A stretch of 20,315 nucleotides of DNA from JADGGV01 sp035715725 (GTDB lineage: Bacteria > Gemmatimonadota > Gemmatimonadetes > Longimicrobiales > RSA9). Made by a program: the position numbers and the translations under genes. The stretch covers positions 1-20,315 of the forward strand of contig DASTKT010000224.1 of the NCBI GenBank assembly GCA_035715725.1, in the 5' to 3' direction. Below, piece by piece: positions 1-8,409 of this stretch (positions are counted from its first letter, which is position 1; every line of letters begins with the position of its first letter). The notes below the pieces were generated by a model. That model was not told the origin of the DNA, made no database searches, and worked only from the letters and a program-made list of their open reading frames with translations.

Positions 1-105
1 GGATCGCGGATCGCGGATCGCGGATCGCGGATCGCGGATCGCGGATCGCGGATCGCGGGTCGCGGGTCGCGGATCGCGGGTCGCGGGTCGCGGGTCGCGG
101 GGCGC
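1..105. repeat. Tandem heptamer array (GGRTCGC), 15 units
   Basis: Fifteen 7-bp units stand in perfect register from the first base. Eight copies of GGATCGC (1-56) are followed by a mixture of GGGTCGC and GGATCGC, and the last unit is GGGGCGC (99-105). The array touches the window edge, so it may extend further left. The period of 7 is not a multiple of 3 and no gene covers it, so it is intergenic. A second heptamer array of the opposite orientation lies at 238-286. Confidence 0.93.
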
Positions 106-237
106 GGGCCCGCGACCGCGCCCGCGTACGCGCCCGCATACGGGCACGGGCACAGGCAGGGGTCAACAACCCCCCGCCAGCGACCCGGTCCCTCGCCCTT
201 TCCCGTGCGCGAGCCCGCGCCCGCGCCGGAGGAACGG

Positions 238-286
238 GACCCGCGACCCGTGACCCGTCCCTGCGGACCCGTGACCCGTGACCCGC
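238..286. repeat. Second heptamer array (GACCCGY), inverted relative to the first
   Basis: Seven heptamers in register: GACCCGC, two GACCCGT, one divergent CCCTGCG, two GACCCGT, and GACCCGC. The reverse complement GCGGGTC is a rotation of the GGGTCGC unit of the array at 1-105, so the two arrays form an inverted pair. The stretch between them (106-237) shows no gene. The array ends 29 bp downstream of the stop codon of the S41 peptidase gene, so transcripts leaving that gene would run into it. Confidence 0.85.
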
Positions 287-315
287 ACCCCCCAATCCGC
301 CCCTTTCCGCCCGCC

Positions 316-1884
316 TCATTCCTTCCCCAGCTCCCGCCGCGCCGCCTCGACCTCCGGGTCGAGGACGGCCGCCACGCGGTAGTAGCCGGCGGCGCCCCAT
401 TTCACCCCGGCGACGGTGCGGGCGAGCGAGCGCGCCAGCACCCGGTCGGCGTCGGCGCTTTCCGGGACCCGCACGCCGGCCTTCTCCGCGAGGGCGCGGA
501 AGTCGGCGAGCGCCGCGGCGGGAAGCGACGGCGAGGAGGCGAACGTCTCCGGCGAGTCGGGGAGCGCGCCGCTTCCGGCGTAGGCGCCGGCCCACTGGAC
601 CGGCAGCTCGAGCTCGCGAGCCCGGGCGAGCCAGAGCGGGTCCGGCTCCACCTCCGGCAGGACGACGTCGGGGTAGATCCCGCCGCCACCGTAGACCGTG
701 CGGCCGGCATCCGTGCGGCAGGTCTCGCGGCCGGCGCGGTCGCGCGCCTCGCGTCCGAGGCGGAAGTAGTCGCGGGCGGTGATGCCGCGGTACTGCCGCT
801 GGATGATGCGCCCGCACGGCGTGCGCAGGTGGCCGACGACGAGCCACATGACGGAGCCGTCGGAGAGCGGGAATGCCTGCATCAGCAGCGCCTTGCCGAA
901 GCTCGGGTGGCCCACCACGATGGCGCGGTCGTGGTCCTGCAGCGCGCCGGCCACCAGCTCGGAGGCGCTCGCCGTGCCGCCGTTGATCAGCAGCGCGACG
1001 GGGTACGCCTTCTCGCTGCGCCAGAACGCGCGCTTGACGCGCCCGACGTCGCTGATCTGCGGCTTGCGCCCCTCGGCCGTGTAGACGACCGAGCCCGCCG
1101 GCAGGAACGCCCCCGCGATGCGCGCCGCCTCGGCCACGCTGCCGCCGCCGTTGTCGCGCAGGTCGATGACGACGCGCCGCATGCCGGCGGCCTCGAGCGC
1201 GCGCAGCGCCCGCTCCGTGTCCTCGGCGACCTTCTCGCCGACGAACGTGGTGATGCGGACGTAGCCGGTCTGCGGGTCGAGCAGGAATGCCGCCGGGACG
1301 GCGCTGGCCTCCTCGACACGCTCCCGCGTGACGTGGCGCTCGACCCGCGCGAGCGAGCCGTCGAGCCGCCGCCGCTCCAGCGTGAGCGTGACGCCGCTCC
1401 CCTTCGGCCCGGCGAGGACGATCTCCAGCTCGTCCGGGCTCTCGGCGGTCACCGCGTCGCCATCGATCGCGACGAGCAGGTCGCCGGGGAGGATGTCGAG
1501 CCGCGCCGCCGCCGAGCCCGGCGCCACGCTCACCACGACGGGCGAGCCGCCGATGAAGCTGAAGCTGACCGGCACCGGATGGAGGCGGCCGGCGCGCAGC
1601 TCGCGCTCCTTCTCGGGGGAGAGGCGCTGCGCCGGGATGACGTAGGAGTGCGGGTCGGCGGCGCGGATCATCCCCTCGACCGCCGCCATGAACAGCGTGT
1701 GCGTGTCGACCGTGTCCGGGTGGTTGACCCGGATCTGGTTCAGCACCTGGCTGAAGAGCTGGAGATCCTCGGCCGCCGTGCGCGGCCGGAGCACGGCGCC
1801 GGCCGGGTCCTGCGCGGCCGCGCCGCCGGCGCTGCCGGCGAGGCAGATCGCGGCCGCGGCCGTCCTCACCGCCCGGGCTCTCAC
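316..1884 (-). CDS. Exported S41-family (C-terminal processing) peptidase with PDZ domain
   Basis: This 522-residue protein is a serine/lysine-dyad protease of the CtpA/Tsp family, which cleaves peptides or protein C-termini in the periplasm. An N-terminal signal peptide ends near AGGAAAQ (residues 1-25). A PDZ domain follows (about 105-190, with the SVAPGSAAARLDILPGD stretch), then the peptidase core. Aligning by eye to E. coli Tsp (S430, D441, K455) gives S306 in GTASASEL, D317 in LQDHDR and K331 in SFGKAL, with the same spacings. The start is a GTG whose bases overlap the stop of the upstream TPR gene (GTGA), so translation is probably coupled. Open frame continues upstream in this frame, but that part is antisense-like, low-complexity translation inside the TPR gene. 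The C-terminal 120 residues after DVVLPEVEPDPLW are not assigned. The cell target is unknown. The family is secure, the GTG start fairly so. Confidence 0.92.
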   Translation of the reverse strand: MRARAVRTAAAAICLAGSAGGAAAQDPAGAVLRPRTAAEDLQLFSQVLNQIRVNHPDTVDTHTLFMAAVEGMIRAADPHSYVIPAQRLSPEKERELRAGRLHPVPVSFSFIGGSPVVVSVAPGSAAARLDILPGDLLVAIDGDAVTAESPDELEIVLAGPKGSGVTLTLERRRLDGSLARVERHVTRERVEEASAVPAAFLLDPQTGYVRITTFVGEKVAEDTERALRALEAAGMRRVVIDLRDNGGGSVAEAARIAGAFLPAGSVVYTAEGRKPQISDVGRVKRAFWRSEKAYPVALLINGGTASASELVAGALQDHDRAIVVGHPSFGKALLMQAFPLSDGSVMWLVVGHLRTPCGRIIQRQYRGITARDYFRLGREARDRAGRETCRTDAGRTVYGGGGIYPDVVLPEVEPDPLWLARARELELPVQWAGAYAGSGALPDSPETFASSPSLPAAALADFRALAEKAGVRVPESADADRVLARSLARTVAGVKWGAAGYYRVAAVLDPEVEAARRELGKE

Positions 1885-3116
1885 CGCGCACCCCCCGAGG
1901 GCGGCTTCGCGCCGCCGAGCGCCTGGAGCCGCTGCTCGACGGCGGGGCGGTCGGTGTTGCCGCGCGGCGCGCGGGCGAGGAACGCGCGGTACTGCTCCGC
2001 CGCATCGGCGGGGCGGTCGAGCGTGTCCAGCACCTTCCCGAGCGCGAGGTAGGGCGCGGCGAAGTACGGCTCCAGCGCGATCGCCTGGCGCAGGTGCGGC
2101 TCCGCGTCCGCCGCGCGGCCGGCGAGCGTGAGGAGCGCGGCGTAGCCGAGGTGCAGGCGGACGTCGTCCTCCTTCGACTGGATCGCCAGCTCCATCGAGC
2201 TCAGTGCGCCGGCCGTGTCCCCGGCCGCGGCGGCCAGCGCCGCCGTGCGCAGGTGCGCCGGGAAGTACGAGAGGTCCTCCTGCAGCGCCCGGCCGTACGC
2301 CTCCCGCGCGCCCGCGTAGTCGTGCACGCTCTCCAGGATCCGGCCCGTCGTGTACTCGTAGAGCGCCTTGGACTCGTAGACGTAAACCAGCTCCTTCTCG
2401 TCGCTCTCGCGCAGCTCCGCGACGGCGCGCCCCATCTCGGCGACCGCGCTGTCGTCCTGGCCGAGCATGTGGAAGAGCCGCCCGCGCTCCGCGTGCACGC
2501 CCGCCGTGTTCTTCCGGTCCCCCAGCGCGCCCGCGTACGCCTTCAGCGCCTCGTCGTAGCGCCCCGACGTGGCCAGCGACCAGCCGCGGATGCGCGGCGG
2601 CGCCGACGACAGGTACGACTCGACCCAGTGCTCCAGCAGCCCGTAGTCGACGGCCGCCGGCCCGCCGCCGCTCTGCCGGACGTACGTCTCGTAGCTCCAC
2701 CGCAGGTAGTACTTGAACAGCGTCCGGTCGAGGTTGCGCTTCAGGAACGGGTCGAGCGTGAGCGCGCGCTGCATCAGCGCGTCGATCTCGCGGATCGCCT
2801 TCGACCGCACCGTCCCGCGGTTCCCCTCCATGTACCCGGAGAGCCGGACCGGATCGGTCATGAGCAGCGCGATGCGGCGGGCGTAGACGGCATCCGGCCA
2901 CATCGGCTCGAGCCGCGTCGCCCAGTAGAACGCGTCCGCCGCCTTCCACGGCTCGGACTCGAGCACGGACATCCCCAGCGTGAAATAGGCGCGGGCGTCA
3001 CAGGTGTCCGCATTCGCCGGAAGCGACGGCCGCTTCGGAGCGTCCTTCGGCTTCTGCGCCGCGAGTGGCGCGGCGGCAATCACGATAAGCACGGTGGCCC
3101 AACGGAGAAGCCGCAT
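1881..3116 (-). CDS. Exported tetratricopeptide-repeat (TPR) protein
   Basis: This 411-residue protein starts with a clear signal peptide (MRLLRWATVLIVIAAAPLAAQ) and is otherwise helical repeat. TPR-like units are visible at about residues 55-88, 175-205, 205-235, 265-285 and most clearly 285-385 (AGDTAGALSSMELAIQSK, AGRAADAEPHLRQAIALEP, DRPADAAEQYRAFLARAP). TPRs mediate protein-protein contacts; no catalytic motif is seen. ATG 3116 was chosen because the signal peptide starts there and GAGGTG lies 4 bases upstream (3121-3126). The reading frame continues upstream, but as Arg/Pro-rich sequence typical of untranslated high-GC DNA. It overlaps the S41 peptidase gene by 4 bases, so the two form an operon and may act together, for example as a scaffold or adaptor for the protease. 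That pairing is an inference from position. Confidence 0.88.
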   Translation of the reverse strand: MRLLRWATVLIVIAAAPLAAQKPKDAPKRPSLPANADTCDARAYFTLGMSVLESEPWKAADAFYWATRLEPMWPDAVYARRIALLMTDPVRLSGYMEGNRGTVRSKAIREIDALMQRALTLDPFLKRNLDRTLFKYYLRWSYETYVRQSGGGPAAVDYGLLEHWVESYLSSAPPRIRGWSLATSGRYDEALKAYAGALGDRKNTAGVHAERGRLFHMLGQDDSAVAEMGRAVAELRESDEKELVYVYESKALYEYTTGRILESVHDYAGAREAYGRALQEDLSYFPAHLRTAALAAAAGDTAGALSSMELAIQSKEDDVRLHLGYAALLTLAGRAADAEPHLRQAIALEPYFAAPYLALGKVLDTLDRPADAAEQYRAFLARAPRGNTDRPAVEQRLQALGGAKPPSGGAR

Positions 3117-3193
3117 TCTGCACCTCGGCGTGCGCGGGTTATGGAGTGTGATTGTCGGGAAGGATCTTCGTCGGTGGGGGGTCCACGGCCGCC

Positions 3194-3222
3194 ATAATAC
3201 GGCGAGTGTGGGGCCCACACAA
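3194..3222 (-). promoter_or_regulatory. Predicted sigma-70-type promoter with dyad for the TPR/S41 operon
   Basis: Read leftward: TTGTGT (3222-3217), a 17-base spacer, then TATTAT (3199-3194). TATTAT differs from TATAAT at one base; the -35 matches TTGACA at three. It lies about 80 bases upstream of the TPR start codon. A nearly perfect palindrome, GTGTGGG-G-CCCACAC (3206-3220), fills most of the spacer and overlaps the -35 box, where a repressor could bind. The AT-rich -10 stands out in otherwise very GC-rich DNA. Confidence 0.5.
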
Positions 3223-3362
3223 GCTCGGCGGCCGGGCCGTGCGGGCCGGCCGCGGGGCACCGGCACGCCCGGCGCTGGGTGAACGCGGGCATCCGCGAGC
3301 CGATCGTGCACGATCTCCGAGCACCGCTGCGCCCGGGGAGGGAAGGCGCGGGCGACAAAGTG

Positions 3363-3405
3363 CGACGGGTCCCTTCTCCGCCGGGAGCGGAGAAGGGACC
3401 CGTCG
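3363..3405 (-). terminator. Perfect 18-bp-stem hairpin, probable terminator of the SusC/SusD operon
   Basis: The left arm CGACGGGTCCCTTCTCCG (3363-3380) and its exact reverse complement (3388-3405) enclose a 7-base loop (CCGGGAG). It lies 48 bases beyond the stop of the SusD-like gene. Leftward transcripts leaving the hairpin read CACTTTGTCG, only a short T tract. A stem this long and perfect may also block read-through into the next promoter or protect mRNA 3' ends. The rest of 3117-3452 holds the promoter above and no gene. Confidence 0.75.
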
Positions 3406-3452
3406 AGGGCGCCGCGGCCGACGCGCGGCCGCGGCGAATCGCGATTTCCCCG

Positions 3453-4793
3453 CTACTTGCCCACGATGGGCCCGCACGCCCCCGTCGACAACCCGCGGGC
3501 GAGGCACTCGTTGGCCGGCCAGCCGAGCCGATCGAAGACCACGTGGTCCGGCGCGGCCTTGGGGAGCGAGGACAGCTTCCCGTACTGCAGCGCGTCCAGC
3601 CAGGTGAAGCCACCCTCCCAGAGGAGCGAGTAGCGCTTCTCGTAGAGGATCTCGTCGAGCAGCGCGTCCTTGGTCGGCACGTCGGCGGCGGTGAGCGGGG
3701 CGAGGCCGCCCGAGCCCTGCCGCACGACGTTGACGTCCGCGAGCGCGGCGGCCGTGTTCCCCTGCGCCAGTGCCGCCTCGGCGCGGAGCAGGATCAGCTC
3801 CTCGTTCTTGATGAGCGGGAAGGGCGACGTGGGCGACGGGTAGATGTTCGGCACGTCGCTGGCGGTCGCCTCCTGGAACGTGTAGGGCGCGATCGCCTTG
3901 AGCTTGGCGGGCACGCGCTTGTCGGGCGACCCGTCCGCCTGCGTCTGCGCCTCGGCGCGGATGCGCGGGTGGATGTAGTCGGTCGGCACGCCCGAGAACG
4001 GGTTCGGGTTCTCGCTCCCGTAGTCGAGCCAGGCGCCCGAGGTGGTCGGCTTGCTCGTGTCCAGGAATGAGCCCTGGAGCGCGGCGAGCACGTCCGCCCA
4101 CTTGCCGTTGTACTTGAGCGCCCGCGCCTTGAGCGCGCGGTCGAGCCGGATCAGCCCGGCGGGCGTGGCGAAGGCGGCGGAGCCGGGCAGGAGCGAGAAC
4201 GGCAGGCTCGAGCCGGCCTGCTGCAGGTGCGCCTGCGCCGAGTCGTAGAGCGCGAACGCCCGGTCGAAGAGCTGCTGCGGCGTGGCCACCGGCGCGATCT
4301 CGCCCGTCGGGTCGGCCGGCGGCTCGAGCGGCGCGCCGAACTCGGGGTGGTACATGGCGAGCTGCGCGTACGCGTACGCCTCGACGATCTGCGACCAGCC
4401 GCGCACCGCCTCCTTCTCCTCCGCCGTCATGTCGGAGACGCCGGCGACGTCGGCGCGCGCGGTGCGCGCGTTCACGATCGCCGTGTAGTCGTTCGTGAAG
4501 AACGTTCCGCCGCCGAAGGAGTTCGGGTCGCGCGGGCCGATCAGGTAATCGCTGTAGGGCCGCGGCTCCTGCGGGCGCAGGTCGTAGGATTCGCGACCGA
4601 AGACGCCGCTCATGCGCACGCCCTGCGTGGCCATCGTGCGGAGCTGGTCGACGAGCCCCTGCGCGTCCGCGACGATGGTGCTTCGCGTGACCGCGCCGCC
4701 GGCGGAGGGGTTGTTCAGGTTCGGCACCGTCAGGTCCGGCGAGCAGGCCGCCACGGCCGCTGCGACCGACAGCGCGAGGATCGAGCGCTTCAT
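3453..4793 (-). CDS. SusD/RagB-like nutrient-binding outer-membrane lipoprotein
   Basis: This 446-residue protein is the surface lipoprotein partner of the SusC-like receptor encoded just upstream; such proteins cap the receptor barrel and bind the substrate. The N-terminus MKRSILALSVAAAVAAC is a lipoprotein signal with the lipidated Cys at position 17. Later features of the family are visible: the helical TPR-like body, the PLIKNEELILLRAEAALAQGN helix region (split here by position, near residues 335-355), and the C-terminal ILYEKRYSLLWEGGFTWLDA stretch. An in-frame ATG at 4826 overlaps the stop of the receptor gene by one base (TGATG) and would add 11 residues. ATG 4793 was preferred because it gives a normal signal peptide and has GGGG about 9 bases upstream. 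The length is at the short end for SusD proteins, which is usual in the subgroup with peptide-like or unknown substrates. The substrate cannot be read from the sequence. Confidence 0.9.
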   Translation of the reverse strand: MKRSILALSVAAAVAACSPDLTVPNLNNPSAGGAVTRSTIVADAQGLVDQLRTMATQGVRMSGVFGRESYDLRPQEPRPYSDYLIGPRDPNSFGGGTFFTNDYTAIVNARTARADVAGVSDMTAEEKEAVRGWSQIVEAYAYAQLAMYHPEFGAPLEPPADPTGEIAPVATPQQLFDRAFALYDSAQAHLQQAGSSLPFSLLPGSAAFATPAGLIRLDRALKARALKYNGKWADVLAALQGSFLDTSKPTTSGAWLDYGSENPNPFSGVPTDYIHPRIRAEAQTQADGSPDKRVPAKLKAIAPYTFQEATASDVPNIYPSPTSPFPLIKNEELILLRAEAALAQGNTAAALADVNVVRQGSGGLAPLTAADVPTKDALLDEILYEKRYSLLWEGGFTWLDALQYGKLSSLPKAAPDHVVFDRLGWPANECLARGLSTGACGPIVGK

Positions 4794-4825
4794 CGAGGGT
4801 GTCCCCGGCTGAGGTATCGTCTTCA

Positions 4826-7800
4826 TCAGAAGCCCACGTTGACGGAGAGCCAGAACGTGCGGCTCGGCGGGTACGGCGCGACGTCCACGTTCGTGCGGAT
4901 CGCCTGCGAGCCGAAGTTGTTCACCTCGGGGTCGAAGCCCTTGTAGCCGGTGAACGTGGCCAGGTTGCGCCCGGAGAGCGTGATCTGCAGCGAGCTGGCG
5001 CCGCCGAGCCCGGCCGAGCGGAGCAGCGTCGCCGGCACGTCGTACGTCAGCGACACCTCGCGCAGCTTCACGAAGGAGGCGTCCTCGATCCAGGGGCGGT
5101 TCGTCTTCCCCGGGTAGACGCGCAGCCGGTACTGCCCCATCGTCTCGCCCGCCCGGCAGCCGTCGAGCTTGCAGGGCTCGTCGAAGTCCTTCGTGTTCTG
5201 GTTCGCGTCGTAGAGGAAGCCGGTCAGGTTGATGGCGTCGCCGCCGTGCTGCCAGTCGATCGTCGAGCTGAGCCGGAACGCGCGGTAGCGGAACTCGTTC
5301 GCGAAGCCCATGCGGAAGTCGGGGGTCGCGTCGCCGAGCTTGGTGACGATGCGCGTGCCCGGCTTGCACTTCCCCGAGCCGGCCTCGACGCCGAGCGCCT
5401 CCAGGCAGCGCGGATCGTCCTCGAACGCGATGGTGTCGCGCCCGACGATCTGCGTGGCCGACTTCCCCTGCTCGATCCGCCCGGCGCCGAGCGAGGTGCC
5501 GAAGCCGCCGTTCGGCGAGTTGAACGGCGGGACGTCCAGCGAGTCGATCACGCTCGACCACTTCGTGAACGTGGCGTGCGTGCTCCACTCGAAGCCGCGC
5601 GTCTGGACGACGGCCGCGTGCAGCGCGGCCTCCACGCCCTTCGACGTGAGCTGCCCGTGGCTGTTGTAGAGCGCGGTGGCGAAGCCGGTCGACGGCGGCA
5701 GCGCGCGCTGCAGCAGCAGCTCGTTGACCCGGCGGTCGAAGTAGGTGACGTCCAGGCTCGCGCGGTCGCGGAAGAGGTAGGCGTCGAGCCCGCCCTCGAA
5801 CTCCGTCTGCCGCTCCGGGTGCAGGTCCGGCGCGACGGCGACCGTGCCGAGCGCGAGCGTCTGCATCCCGACCAGGTTGCCGGGGTTCAGCGAGTTGAAC
5901 TTCTGGCCGTACAGCGGCGCGTTCCCGGACTGGCCGAACGCGCCGCGGAACTTCAGCTCGCCGATCGGGCCGCGGTTGACGCCCCAGCGGTACGACGCGT
6001 TCGCCTTCGGGTAGTAGAACCACTGGTCCGGATCGGCGTTGCTGCTCGAGCGGTCCGCGCGCACGCTCCCGGTCAGCGTCAGTCGGTCACGGAGGACCAG
6101 CTCCTCCTGCACGAACGCGCCGAAGTCCTTGCTGCGCGCGCGGATCTCCTCGGGGAGGTAGCGCGTCCCGGAGCCCGCGTTCTGCTGGCCCGGGAAGAGC
6201 CCCTGCGTCAGCACCCGCGTCACGTCCAGGTCCGTGAACTTGTACTGGATCCCCGCCGACGTCGTCGCCGTGAAGAGGTTGCTCGCCGGAGTGAACGCGT
6301 GTACCGCGTTCAGGTCGGCGTTGTACTGCCGGCTGAGCGCGCTGCCGATCACCGACGTCCCCGGGAAGTTCGGGTTGTTGATCGGCTCGTACTGCAGCTC
6401 CTGCGGCGAGTAGACCAGGTTGTCCTGGTTGAAGACGTCCGCGCCGCCCCGCGCCGAGAGCTGCAGCGATTGCCGCTCGCGCTTGAACACGTCCCACGTG
6501 CCGCTCAGCGACCCCAAGAAGCGGTAGACGTCCTCGTCGTTGCGCGCCAGCGCCGCCGTCTGCAGCGGGTTGCTCGTCTGGAACGGGTTCGCCGGGTAGA
6601 TCCCCTGCGCGTCCGGCCGCAGGTCCACGAAGTTCGGCGTCCCCATCAGCGCCACGTAGTACGAGGTGCTCGTGTTGTCGTTGTTCGTGAAGCCGCGCCC
6701 GTCCTTCGAGTGGGTGAACGAGCTGGCCAGGTGGAAGTTCAGCGTCGGCGACGCCACCTGGTCCAGGTTCACGCGCAGCGACTGCTTGTCGTAGTACGTC
6801 CCCTTCACCACGCCGCCGTCGTGCTGCACCAGCCCGGAGGCGTAATACGTCGTCTTGTCGCTCCCGCCGCTCACCGACAGCTCCGTCTGGTGCGAGAGCG
6901 GGTGCCCGCCCGCCAGCTCCTTCTCGTGGTCGAAGACCTGCTTCGGGCTGCCGTCGGCGTCGAAGTACTGGCCGATGTTCGCCTGGCACGACGCGCTCGG
7001 GTTCGAGCCGCAGTACGTCGCGACCGCGGACGGGAGCGTGAACGAGCGCGAGCCCCACTCCTTCGACAGCTCCGAGAAGCCCACGCGTTGCGCGAGCTGG
7101 TAGCGCGCCTTCCCCGGCGTGCCGCGCTTCGTCGTGATGATGATCACGCCGTTGTTCGCCCTCGAACCGTAGATCGCGGCGGCCGAGGCGCCCTTCAGGA
7201 CCTCGATCCGCTCGATGTCCGCCGGGTTCAGGTCCGCGATCCGGTTCGGCGCGTTGTCCTGCGTGTTCGAGATCCCGCTCCCCGCCTGCGTGATCGAGTT
7301 CGCGCCCGACTGGATCGCGTCGTCGCTCACGAGCACGCCGTCCACCACGTACAGCGGCCGCGAGTTGCCGATGATCGTCGAGACGCCGCGCAGCTGCACC
7401 GAGTTGCCGCCGCCCGGCGCCCCCGAGTTCGACTGGATGTTCGCCCCGGCCACCTTGCCGTAGAGCTGGTTCTCGACGCTCGCCGCCGGCACCTGGTTCA
7501 GCTCGGCCGCGTTCACCACCGACACCGCGTTCGCCAGGTTCCGCTTCGAGACGCCCGTGGCCTGCCCCGTCACCACGATCTCGTCCAGGTTCAGGACGTC
7601 CGTCGCCAGCGCCACGTCCATCCGGCTCGAGATCGCCAGCTCCTTCGCCTTGTAGCCGATCAGCCGCACCGACAGCCGCGTCGCGGTCGACGGCACCCGC
7701 AGCGTGAAGTTCCCCTCCGCGTCCGTCACCGCGCCGTACGTCGCGCTGCTCGCGCCCCCCGGCCCGGGAACGAACACCTCCGCGCCGATCAGCGGCTTCC

Positions 7801-7957
7801 CGCTGGTCGCATCCGTTACGTGGCCGGTGACCACCTGCGTCGGTTGCTGCGCCAGCAGCGGACGGCCGGGGAGCACACCCGCCAGCCCCAGGGCCAGCGC
7901 GACCCCGAGCGCCCTTCCCACGGCGCGGCTTCGCGTGAACGATCGTGGATGGCGCAT
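4826..7957 (-). CDS. SusC/RagA-family TonB-linked outer-membrane receptor
   Basis: This 1043-residue protein is an outer-membrane barrel importer energised by TonB. Order: signal peptide (1-37, ending PLLAQ), a carboxypeptidase-regulatory-like beta sandwich (about 41-118, with VVTGHVTDATSGKPLIGAEV and TDAEGNFTLRVP), the segment LDEIVVTG (124-131), a plug domain (about 135-285), then the barrel to the terminal WLSVNVGF, ending in the aromatic residue expected of barrel proteins. The SusC signatures RPLYVVDGV (200-208) and the IERIEVLKGASAAAIYGSRA run (248-267) are both present. GGAGGAG (7962-7968) lies 4 bases before the ATG. The SusD-like gene follows directly, so the pair is co-transcribed. 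No anti-sigma factor/ECF sigma pair or two-component regulator is next to it. Full length for the family with no break seen. Confidence 0.95.
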   Translation of the reverse strand: MRHPRSFTRSRAVGRALGVALALGLAGVLPGRPLLAQQPTQVVTGHVTDATSGKPLIGAEVFVPGPGGASSATYGAVTDAEGNFTLRVPSTATRLSVRLIGYKAKELAISSRMDVALATDVLNLDEIVVTGQATGVSKRNLANAVSVVNAAELNQVPAASVENQLYGKVAGANIQSNSGAPGGGNSVQLRGVSTIIGNSRPLYVVDGVLVSDDAIQSGANSITQAGSGISNTQDNAPNRIADLNPADIERIEVLKGASAAAIYGSRANNGVIIITTKRGTPGKARYQLAQRVGFSELSKEWGSRSFTLPSAVATYCGSNPSASCQANIGQYFDADGSPKQVFDHEKELAGGHPLSHQTELSVSGGSDKTTYYASGLVQHDGGVVKGTYYDKQSLRVNLDQVASPTLNFHLASSFTHSKDGRGFTNNDNTSTSYYVALMGTPNFVDLRPDAQGIYPANPFQTSNPLQTAALARNDEDVYRFLGSLSGTWDVFKRERQSLQLSARGGADVFNQDNLVYSPQELQYEPINNPNFPGTSVIGSALSRQYNADLNAVHAFTPASNLFTATTSAGIQYKFTDLDVTRVLTQGLFPGQQNAGSGTRYLPEEIRARSKDFGAFVQEELVLRDRLTLTGSVRADRSSSNADPDQWFYYPKANASYRWGVNRGPIGELKFRGAFGQSGNAPLYGQKFNSLNPGNLVGMQTLALGTVAVAPDLHPERQTEFEGGLDAYLFRDRASLDVTYFDRRVNELLLQRALPPSTGFATALYNSHGQLTSKGVEAALHAAVVQTRGFEWSTHATFTKWSSVIDSLDVPPFNSPNGGFGTSLGAGRIEQGKSATQIVGRDTIAFEDDPRCLEALGVEAGSGKCKPGTRIVTKLGDATPDFRMGFANEFRYRAFRLSSTIDWQHGGDAINLTGFLYDANQNTKDFDEPCKLDGCRAGETMGQYRLRVYPGKTNRPWIEDASFVKLREVSLTYDVPATLLRSAGLGGASSLQITLSGRNLATFTGYKGFDPEVNNFGSQAIRTNVDVAPYPPSRTFWLSVNVGF

Positions 7958-8172
7958 TCAACTCCTCCGCGAACTCTGTTGGGCATGACGATGGCGGCCG
8001 GCACCCCTCGGCGGGCGCCGGCTCCGTGAGAAACCGTGCATCGGCCATGAACGGTTGGGCAGCGCACGTGCGCAGGCCGCCCCCGGGGCCGCCGGGGGGG
8101 CCTGTGCCGCGTCGGGCCGTCTTGACGGAAATTGCCAGCGTGCGGGCCGGCAAGTTGCGCACTGCCGCGGGA

Positions 8173-8201
8173 CAGCTACGCCGAAATCCGTCGGCTGTCA
8201 A
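8173..8201 (-). promoter_or_regulatory. Weak candidate promoter for the SusC/SusD operon
   Basis: Leftward TTGACA (8201-8196), identical to the consensus -35, is followed after 17 bases by TAGCTG (8178-8173), which matches the -10 poorly. It would give a leader of roughly 200 bases before the receptor start. The GACAGC and GCTGTC ends form a 6-bp inverted repeat. The rest of the 452-bp divergent gap (7958-8409) shows no gene, only GC-rich sequence including two GCGACCC heptamers (8283-8296). Confidence 0.25.
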
Positions 8202-8409
8202 GGGCTGGCGGCGTATCGGGACGCCCCATCGCGCGCGGGCCTGGGCGGCCGCGGCGGCGGCGCGCCCGCGCGCCTCGCGCGCGCGACCCGCGACCCGCGG
8301 GCCGTCGAGCCGCGACGCGCCCCGTGGCCGCCCGCTATGGCGCGATCGCTTCCGGCCGCTGATCTTGGCCCGCGGACCTCCACCGCCCACTCGCCAGGAC
8401 AACCCGACG

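Noticed and set aside
205..2052. Long plus-strand open frame opposite the S41 peptidase gene
   Set aside because: It is Arg/Ala/Gly-rich without motifs and lies antisense to a gene with complete catalytic signatures; long shadow frames are expected at this GC.
4799..8029. Plus-strand open frame of over 1000 codons opposite the SusC-like gene
   Set aside because: Arg/Val/Ala-rich translation with no domain, exactly antisense to a full-length receptor gene.
8122..8150. TTGACG as a -35 box for the amidohydrolase
   Set aside because: No -10-like sequence at 16-18 bases spacing.
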